Both the position numbers and the translations under genes were made by a program. The notes under the pieces were generated by a model. It was not told the DNA's origin. It was given only the letters and a program-made list of their open reading frames with translations, and ran no database searches. This document shows, piece by piece, positions 7,844 through 13,001 of a stretch of DNA of 15,071 nt. Source of the stretch: Gammaproteobacteria bacterium (GTDB taxonomy: Bacteria; Pseudomonadota; Gammaproteobacteria; Eutrophobiales; Eutrophobiaceae); contig VYCZ01000378.1 in NCBI GenBank assembly GCA_009843675.1, forward strand, positions 1-15,071, given 5' to 3'. Position 1 is the stretch's first letter; each line of letters opens with the position of its first letter.

Positions 7844-9151
7844 ATGACAACCGATCTGGCACAAGTTGCAAAAGAGAGAGACATCAAATATTTCCTGATC
7901 AGTTTCGTCGACCTGTTCGGCACGTTGCGATCGAAACTGGTCCCGGCGCGTGCGATAGCGGATATGCAAGCGGAAGGCGCCGGGTTTGCCGGCTTCGCCG
8001 CGTGGCTGGATATGACCCCGGCGGACCCCGACATGTTCGGCATACCGGACCCGGACAGCCTGATCCAGTTGCCCTGGAACCGGGAAGTCGGCTGGCTGGC
8101 CGCCGACCTGTGGATGAACGGCAAGGAAGTGGAAGCCTCGCCGCGTATCGTGCTGAAACGACAACTGGCCAGGGCGGAACAGTCGGGTTACCGTATGAAA
8201 ACGGGCGTTGAGTGTGAATACTTCCTCATTAACCAAGAGGGCACGGCCATCTCCGATCCCGCCGATATACAGAGCAAGCCCTGTTATGATCAACAGGCGC
8301 TGATGCGCCGTTATCCCGTCATCAAGGCGATATGCGACTGTATGCTGGAACTGGGCTGGGGGCCGTACCAGAACGACCACGAGGACGCAAACGGCCAGTT
8401 CGAAATGAACTGGGACTATGCCGATGCCCTGACGACAGCAGACCGGCACGTGTTTTTCAAGTACATGGTGAAAACCATTGCGGAGCAGCATGGCTACCGC
8501 GCAACGTTCATGCCGAAACCCTTTGCCGAGTTGACCGGCAACGGCTGCCATACCCATGTTTCCCTGTGGGATGCAGCAGGCGAGACAAACCTGTTCCTGG
8601 ATGACAGCGATGAACTGGGTCTGTCGGGGCTCGCTTACCATTTCCTGGGCGGCATCATGCACAATGCCACTGCGCTTTGCGCCCTGTTCAACCCTACCGT
8701 GAACAGCTACAAGCGCATCGATGCGCCGCGTACCCTGTCCGGCGCGTCCTGGTCGCCGAGTTCGGTCACCTACACAGGGAATAACCGTACCCACATGATA
8801 CGAATTCCGGACACAGGCCGGTTCGAACTGCGCCTGATGGATGGATCCACCAACCCGTACCTGTCCCAGGCCGGAATCCTGGCCGCCGGGCTGGACGGAA
8901 TGGAGAACGGGCGTGATCCGGGCAAACCCCTGCATATTGACATGTACGCGGAAGGCCACAAGGTCAGATCCGCCCGGAAATTACCGGCAACCCTGCTGGA
9001 TGCCTTGCGCCTGCTGGAAAAGAACAAGGTGCTGCGCGCCAGCTTGGGAGATGAGTTTGTGGATTCCTACATCAAGCTGAAAATGCAGGAATGGGGGGAG
9101 TACACGTCGCACCTCAGTGATTGGGAGCGGAGGAATACGCTGGATTGTTAA
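7844..9151 (+). CDS. glnT: Type III glutamine-synthetase-like ligase (GlnT / gamma-glutamylmethylamide synthetase type)
   Basis: 435 residues, usual for the short GS family. An N-terminal grasp domain (KYFLISFVDLFGTLRSKLVPA) precedes the ATP-grasp-like catalytic barrel. Visible GS motifs are the metal-binding GVECEYFLI (Glu123 and Glu125), EDANGQFEMNW, the ATP-loop region TGNGCHTHVSLW, NSYKR, GNNRTHMIRIPD, and FELRLMDGSTNPYL with the metal/phosphate-binding acidic residue. The protein closely follows the pattern I recall for GlnT and GMAS, which ligate glutamate with ammonia or methylamine using ATP. The Tyr adenylylation motif of type I GS is missing, so regulation by GlnE is unlikely. As fourth gene of the operon it would supply the gamma-glutamyl amide (or glutamine) that the MgsABC complex uses. 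Sequence alone does not separate methylamine from ammonia or a longer amine. A gmaS label is equally possible. Confidence 0.86.
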   Translation: MTTDLAQVAKERDIKYFLISFVDLFGTLRSKLVPARAIADMQAEGAGFAGFAAWLDMTPADPDMFGIPDPDSLIQLPWNREVGWLAADLWMNGKEVEASPRIVLKRQLARAEQSGYRMKTGVECEYFLINQEGTAISDPADIQSKPCYDQQALMRRYPVIKAICDCMLELGWGPYQNDHEDANGQFEMNWDYADALTTADRHVFFKYMVKTIAEQHGYRATFMPKPFAELTGNGCHTHVSLWDAAGETNLFLDDSDELGLSGLAYHFLGGIMHNATALCALFNPTVNSYKRIDAPRTLSGASWSPSSVTYTGNNRTHMIRIPDTGRFELRLMDGSTNPYLSQAGILAAGLDGMENGRDPGKPLHIDMYAEGHKVRSARKLPATLLDALRLLEKNKVLRASLGDEFVDSYIKLKMQEWGEYTSHLSDWERRNTLDC

Positions 9152-9177
9152 TGGCGTGCGTTAAATCCAGATTACGA

Positions 9178-9206
9178 TTGATACGTTTTAACTGACGGAT
9201 TATATT
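9178..9206 (+). promoter_or_regulatory. Strong sigma70-like promoter ahead of the SDR gene
   Basis: TTGATA (9178-9183) and TATATT (9201-9206) are separated by exactly 17 bases; each hexamer matches the consensus at five of six positions. Transcription would be expected to start near 9212-9214, only six to eight bases before the ATG at 9220. The SDR-P450-ferredoxin group therefore probably has its own promoter, separate from the mgs operon, and its first message may be almost leaderless. Confidence 0.6.
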
Positions 9207-9219
9207 AAACTTTCCCTGC

Positions 9220-9993
9220 ATGTCGATTGATCATAAAGTTTCTGCAATCGTCACCGGAGCCGGTTCCGGAAATGGAAAAGCCATCGCGGAACGCCTGCTT
9301 CGAGATGGCGCAAACGTGGCTCTACTGGATGTGGACGGTGATTCCGTAAACAACCTGGCTGCCCATCACGGGCACGCGATTGCAATCACCGCAGACGTCA
9401 CGAATGAAATGTCGATCAAACATGCGATTCAGTCAGTTGAAGAGGCTATTGGCCGGCTGAACGTATTGGTAAACAACGCAGGAATTGTGCGACCCGGGAC
9501 ATTTGAGGCTTTGTCAGTGGAAGAGTGGGACGAAGTGTTCCGCGTCAACTCCACCGGTCCATTCATTGTCAGCAGAGCGGCTGCACCGTTACTGGCCAGG
9601 ACTGCTGTCGAATGCGGGAAAGAGGCTACAAGCGCAATTGTCAATATCACCTCTGTCGAAGCGCATATCGTGATATCAAGCAGCGGTCATCCCCAGATAC
9701 ATTACAATGCATCAAAAGGCGCATTGTTGCAGTTAACCAGGGCGCTCGCGGTTGAATGCGCCGCAAACAGGATACGGGTCAATGCTGTGGCTCCGGGATT
9801 CATCAATACCCCGTTTACTGCGAAAATACTGGCCGAACCCGGTATCGAATCGTGGATCCTGGAACGTACGCCACTCGGCCGGGTAGGCCAACCGGAAGAT
9901 GTCGCCAACGCCGTGGCTTTTTTGGCCGGCAACGAAGCAAGCTGGATCACAGGGACTACTCTCTTTGTTGATGGCGGGTGGACTGTTTTTTGA
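9220..9993 (+). CDS. Short-chain dehydrogenase/reductase, probably NAD-dependent
   Basis: 257 residues, the classical SDR length. The Rossmann motif TGAGSGNG is at residues 12-19, and Asp37 at the end of the second strand (LLDVDGD) favours NAD(H) over NADP(H). NNAG is at 85-88, with the catalytic tetrad Asn110 (RVNSTGP), Ser145 (NITSVEA), Tyr162 and Lys166 (YNASKG). The C-terminal VNAVAPGFINTPF and GTTLFVDGGW blocks are typical. The Ser-to-Tyr distance (17 residues) is a few longer than the usual 13, from an added HIVISSSGHPQIH stretch next to the active site. The substrate is likely an alcohol or ketone; a carbinol product of the neighbouring P450 is a reasonable guess. There is no Shine-Dalgarno before the ATG and the predicted transcript start is only a few bases upstream. 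The P450 gene follows after 103 bases. Confidence 0.9.
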   Translation: MSIDHKVSAIVTGAGSGNGKAIAERLLRDGANVALLDVDGDSVNNLAAHHGHAIAITADVTNEMSIKHAIQSVEEAIGRLNVLVNNAGIVRPGTFEALSVEEWDEVFRVNSTGPFIVSRAAAPLLARTAVECGKEATSAIVNITSVEAHIVISSSGHPQIHYNASKGALLQLTRALAVECAANRIRVNAVAPGFINTPFTAKILAEPGIESWILERTPLGRVGQPEDVANAVAFLAGNEASWITGTTLFVDGGWTVF

Positions 9994-10096
9994 TTATTGA
10001 CGATTAACTACACATGTCTCGGCATCGTTTAATAGGGAATCACATTTTCAGGCCACAGGCGACGGTATTGTATGGCGCATAACAGGTGAACTTGAC

Positions 10097-11266
10097 ATGA
10101 GCGACAATAATCGGCCCGGACTTGATTTCGACTTCCATGGAAAGGCGCTTGATAATATTTTTGAGACATACGCAGAGATACGGGATAAGTGTCCGGTAGG
10201 ACACAGCGAAAGATACGGCGGTTTCTGGTTCATTAGCAAAAATAATGACATATTTGCCGCGGAGCAGGACCCGGAACGCTATTCAGTGGCGCCCTCAATG
10301 TTGCTCCCGTCTTTCGGGACGGATATTCCGATGATCCCCATCGACATTGACCCACCTAAACACTGGGAATACCGTAAAATTCTTCTGCCTCTGTTCACGC
10401 CCCAGGCCATTAGAAAGATCGAGAACGGCATAAGGATGACTTCCCGTGAATTGGCAATAAAAGTCCTTGAGTCTCTCAGGCATGGTCCTACAGACGCCTC
10501 CTCCATGTTCGCAAGGCCGGTGCCGACTATCGTATTCAGCCGCATCGCCGGATTTCCGGAGCAGGACTGGCCGAAATTCGACAAATGGGTATATGACATC
10601 ATCTATGCCCGTGTTGAATACCCGGAACGGGCAAAAAACGCAGCCCAGGCAGTGATGGATTACTTCAACGATCTGCTTATGGCGCGCAGAAGTGCTGAAC
10701 CCAGGGAGGATGTTATCCAGAAACTGCTTGAAGCCAGGTTGGATGGAAACCCTCTCAGCCAAGATGAACTTATTTCCTACTGCTATCTGCTGTTTGTGGC
10801 GGGTCTTGATACCACCGTATGGGCAATTCGCTCCTCCCTATGGTACCTGGGGCAGAACCTGGAAGATCAACGGCGCCTGCGGGAAGACCCGGAGTTGATA
10901 TATATGGCTGTTGAGGAATTTCTGAGAACCTTATCGCCGGTACAGGCCATGGCCAGAACCTGCCTGGCAGATACGGTTATACAGGGGCAGAAAATCTCAG
11001 CCGGCGAACGGGTCGTCCTGGTGTTCGGTTCGGGAAATCGTGATCCGGATGCATACGATCATCCTGAAAAGATCCAAATTGATCGCGAGGACAATAAACA
11101 CCTTGCATTTGGTGCAGGAATCCACCGTTGCCTGGGATCAAATCTGGCTCGTGCGGAACTGGTCATTTCCTTAAAGGAATTTCTCAATATCGTGCCGGAG
11201 TTTACCCTGGCTGAACCATCCGAACAGTGGCACGGAATAGGAAAACTTACTATCCGGATGAACTAA
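10097..11266 (+). CDS. Cytochrome P450, bacterial soluble class I type
   Basis: 389 residues, no membrane anchor, normal for a soluble bacterial P450 fed by a ferredoxin. The I-helix oxygen-activating motif AGLDTT is at residues 235-240, the K-helix ExxR is Glu274-Arg277 (EFLR), and the heme thiolate Cys345 sits in FGAGIHRCLGSNLAR. The substrate-recognition B-C region contains DIDPPKHWEYRKILLPLF. The start has AGGTGA at 10084-10089, seven bases upstream. The ferredoxin gene follows after 15 bases, so the redox partner is co-expressed. No ferredoxin reductase is visible. P450-ferredoxin-GS neighbourhoods are known from mycobacterial loci for cyclic secondary amines (morpholine, piperidine, pyrrolidine), where the P450 hydroxylates next to nitrogen. 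Whether this P450 belongs to that CYP family cannot be decided here. Confidence 0.95.
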   Translation: MSDNNRPGLDFDFHGKALDNIFETYAEIRDKCPVGHSERYGGFWFISKNNDIFAAEQDPERYSVAPSMLLPSFGTDIPMIPIDIDPPKHWEYRKILLPLFTPQAIRKIENGIRMTSRELAIKVLESLRHGPTDASSMFARPVPTIVFSRIAGFPEQDWPKFDKWVYDIIYARVEYPERAKNAAQAVMDYFNDLLMARRSAEPREDVIQKLLEARLDGNPLSQDELISYCYLLFVAGLDTTVWAIRSSLWYLGQNLEDQRRLREDPELIYMAVEEFLRTLSPVQAMARTCLADTVIQGQKISAGERVVLVFGSGNRDPDAYDHPEKIQIDREDNKHLAFGAGIHRCLGSNLARAELVISLKEFLNIVPEFTLAEPSEQWHGIGKLTIRMN

Positions 11267-11268
11267 GC

Positions 11269-11274
11269 AGGAGG
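11269..11274 (+). promoter_or_regulatory. Ribosome binding site that fixes the ferredoxin start
   Basis: A perfect AGGAGG lies seven bases before the ATG at 11282 but only one base before the in-frame ATG at 11276. The later start is therefore the functional one. Confidence 0.75.
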
Positions 11275-11281
11275 AATGCTA

Positions 11282-11479
11282 ATGAAAGTATCGGTTGACG
11301 AGAAACGGTGTCAGGGTCACGCCAGATGCATCGCCTTCGCAGCACAGGTATTTCACATCGATGATGAGGGTTTTTCCCATGAGCGCGAGGGATTTGAAAC
11401 AGTGACTCCGGAGCTTGAGAAATATGTCAAAAAAGCCTTTGCAAATTGTCCGGAAAACGCAATTCTTATCAGCGACTGA
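11282..11479 (+). CDS. [3Fe-4S]-type ferredoxin, P450 redox partner
   Basis: A 65-residue acidic protein with Cys10, Cys16 and Cys56 in the pattern CQGHARC ... CPENAI. The position where a [4Fe-4S] ferredoxin would have a cluster cysteine is occupied by the CxxHxxC-type His13. This is the small P450-associated ferredoxin family, which carries a [3Fe-4S] cluster and passes single electrons from a flavin reductase to the heme. It starts 15 bases after the P450 stop, with a strong Shine-Dalgarno, so it is almost certainly the partner of that P450. It is followed by 128 bases with several small inverted repeats and then by the second GS-like gene. Confidence 0.92.
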   Translation: MKVSVDEKRCQGHARCIAFAAQVFHIDDEGFSHEREGFETVTPELEKYVKKAFANCPENAILISD

Positions 11480-11552
11480 CAGCATTTACAGATTATGATA
11501 CATCTGGACAGAAGTGCAATTGCAATTATCAGACTCTTAGGTATCTCTGATT

Positions 11553-11588
11553 AAGTCCGGAATGGACTTGTTCAGAGCTTCTTAAGCT
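11553..11588. repeat. Two adjacent small inverted repeats in the leader of the second GS-like gene
   Basis: AAGTCC (11553-11558) and GGACTT (11564-11569) form a six-base stem with a five-base loop. Close behind, AGCTT (11576-11580) and AAGCT (11584-11588) form a five-base stem with a three-base loop. Both lie in the 128-base gap 11480-11607, a few bases ahead of the ribosome binding site of the next gene. The same gap also holds an 8-base palindrome GCAATTGC (11516-11523). No T-run follows the stems, so they are not convincing terminators. They could be RNA processing or operator elements, or chance. Confidence 0.35.
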
Positions 11589-11607
11589 ATCAAGGGGTGA
11601 TGTACAA

Positions 11608-12981
11608 GTGACAAAAGAACAAGAAATGGATGGTGAAACAGTTAATCAGCTTCTGCATGAGAACGACATCGATACCATCAAGTTGGGAATGGTAGATATC
11701 GATGGTTTATGGCGGGGGAAACGCGTTACTGTTGATTACTTTCTTAATTCCATAATACCTAAAGGCGCCCATATTTGCGACATAATCTTCGGGTGGGATA
11801 TTCAGGACAAATTAATCCAGGGACTCAAGTTCACGGGATGGCATACAGGCTATCCCGATGTATTTCTGGTGCCGGATATTTCTACGATCGCAATTGTCCC
11901 CTGGGAGGAGCGGACAGCATCTGTTATTTGTGATGTTGTAGATGCAAATGGCAATCCGGTCGCCATATCACCCAGGTATGTTCTGAGGAAGATCCTCAAC
12001 AGAATGAAAGAGGATGAGCTTACGCCGATGGTAGGATATGAACTTGAATTCTACCTTCTGAAGGAGACGTTACAGTCACTGGAGCAGAAGAATTACACCG
12101 ATATTGAACCTCTGACCAGGGGTCCGGATTGCTACAGTCTGTACCGCGGCACCAGGACAGAGTACATCATTGGCGAATTGCGGCGTAACATGAATAAGTA
12201 TGGAATTATAGTTGACGCTGCCAATAGTGAATACGGTTCCGGCCAATTCGAAGTCAATCTGCATTACTGCCCGGCCATGACAGCCGCGGACAGAAGCCTT
12301 CTTTTCAAGATCGGCATAAAGGAAATAGCGACAATTCACGACATTTTTACTACGTTTATGGCCAAATATAACCATGATGACGCCGGGAGCAGCGCTCATG
12401 TGCACCAGAGTATTTCTGACGGTAGCGGAAAAAACCTGTTTTCAGATGGTGAAGGCGGACTATCGGTCATGGCAATGCACTATCTCGCCGGCGTGATCGC
12501 CACGCTTCCTGAGTTTATGGCACTGTATTGCCCGAATATAAATTCTTATAAACGCATCGTGGAGGATTCATGGACCGGCATAAACGCAACATGGGCCAGG
12601 GAAAACCGGACTACTGCGGTACGCACTGTGGTTAGCAGTGCGAGTGCAACTCGTATCGAGAACCGTATTCCAGGTGCAGATGCAAACCCGCATATCGTGA
12701 TTGCCGCGTGCATTGCCGGTGGTTTATATGGTATGAACGAAAAGCTTAAATCATCCGAGCCTACAGCCGGTAATGCTTATGAACTACCGGATGAGGACAT
12801 CCCACAATTACCGAAGTCACTTGAATCCGCAATTGAAGTATTGTACAGGTCCAATATTGCAAGGGACTTGTTAGGATCCGAATTTGTAGATCATTTTGTC
12901 GCTACCAGGAGCTGGGAAATCCAGGAATACAGAAAGGTAGTTACCGACTGGGAACGCCACCGTTATCTCGAAATGATTTAG
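11608..12981 (+). CDS. Glutamine-synthetase-like gamma-glutamyl-amine ligase (gamma-glutamylpolyamine synthetase type)
   Basis: 457 residues of the short GS superfamily, clearly a different branch from the GlnT-like protein. The N-terminal domain contains IKLGMVDIDGLWRGKRV. Catalytic motifs are GYELEFYL (Glu145 and Glu147), NSEYGSGQFEVNL, AGSSAHVHQS, NSYKRIVEDSW, RENRTTAVR, and RIENRIPGADANPH. The GADANPH block and later GNAYELPDEDIPQLPKSL resemble PuuA-type enzymes. That family joins the gamma-carboxyl of glutamate to a primary amine (putrescine, isopropylamine, aniline in known examples) with ATP, protecting or activating the amine for oxidation. It starts with GTG, supported by AAGGGGTGA at 11592-11600; an ATG at 11626 is an alternative start. 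Placed behind P450-ferredoxin, it probably acts on an amine made or released there. It converges with the PQQ dehydrogenase across only 20 bases. Confidence 0.87.
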   Translation: MTKEQEMDGETVNQLLHENDIDTIKLGMVDIDGLWRGKRVTVDYFLNSIIPKGAHICDIIFGWDIQDKLIQGLKFTGWHTGYPDVFLVPDISTIAIVPWEERTASVICDVVDANGNPVAISPRYVLRKILNRMKEDELTPMVGYELEFYLLKETLQSLEQKNYTDIEPLTRGPDCYSLYRGTRTEYIIGELRRNMNKYGIIVDAANSEYGSGQFEVNLHYCPAMTAADRSLLFKIGIKEIATIHDIFTTFMAKYNHDDAGSSAHVHQSISDGSGKNLFSDGEGGLSVMAMHYLAGVIATLPEFMALYCPNINSYKRIVEDSWTGINATWARENRTTAVRTVVSSASATRIENRIPGADANPHIVIAACIAGGLYGMNEKLKSSEPTAGNAYELPDEDIPQLPKSLESAIEVLYRSNIARDLLGSEFVDHFVATRSWEIQEYRKVVTDWERHRYLEMI

Positions 12982-13001
12982 GTATTATTGTTACGCAGGG
13001 A

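Noticed and set aside
6748..8124. Long minus-strand open frame (458 codons) antisense to mgsC and the glnT start
   Set aside because: It lies opposite strongly recognisable genes in GC-rich codons. Its translation is rich in Arg, His, Gln and Gly without any domain pattern, as expected for a frame shadow.
7748..8959. Long minus-strand open frame (403 codons) antisense to the glnT-like gene
   Set aside because: Same reason: the plus-strand frame has complete GS motifs and a good ribosome binding site, while the antisense protein has no recognisable features.
9994..10096. Separate promoter for the P450 gene
   Set aside because: Candidate -10 and -35 hexamers in this 103-base gap had poor matches or wrong spacing, so co-transcription with the SDR is the simpler reading.
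11559..11588. Intrinsic terminator after the ferredoxin gene
   Set aside because: Stems are short and AT-containing and no run of T follows, so termination is not supported.
11600..11611. Tiny open frame ATG-TAC-AAG-TGA overlapping the GTG start of the second ligase
   Set aside because: Three codons with a ribosome binding site too close to its ATG; no evidence beyond chance that it regulates the gene.
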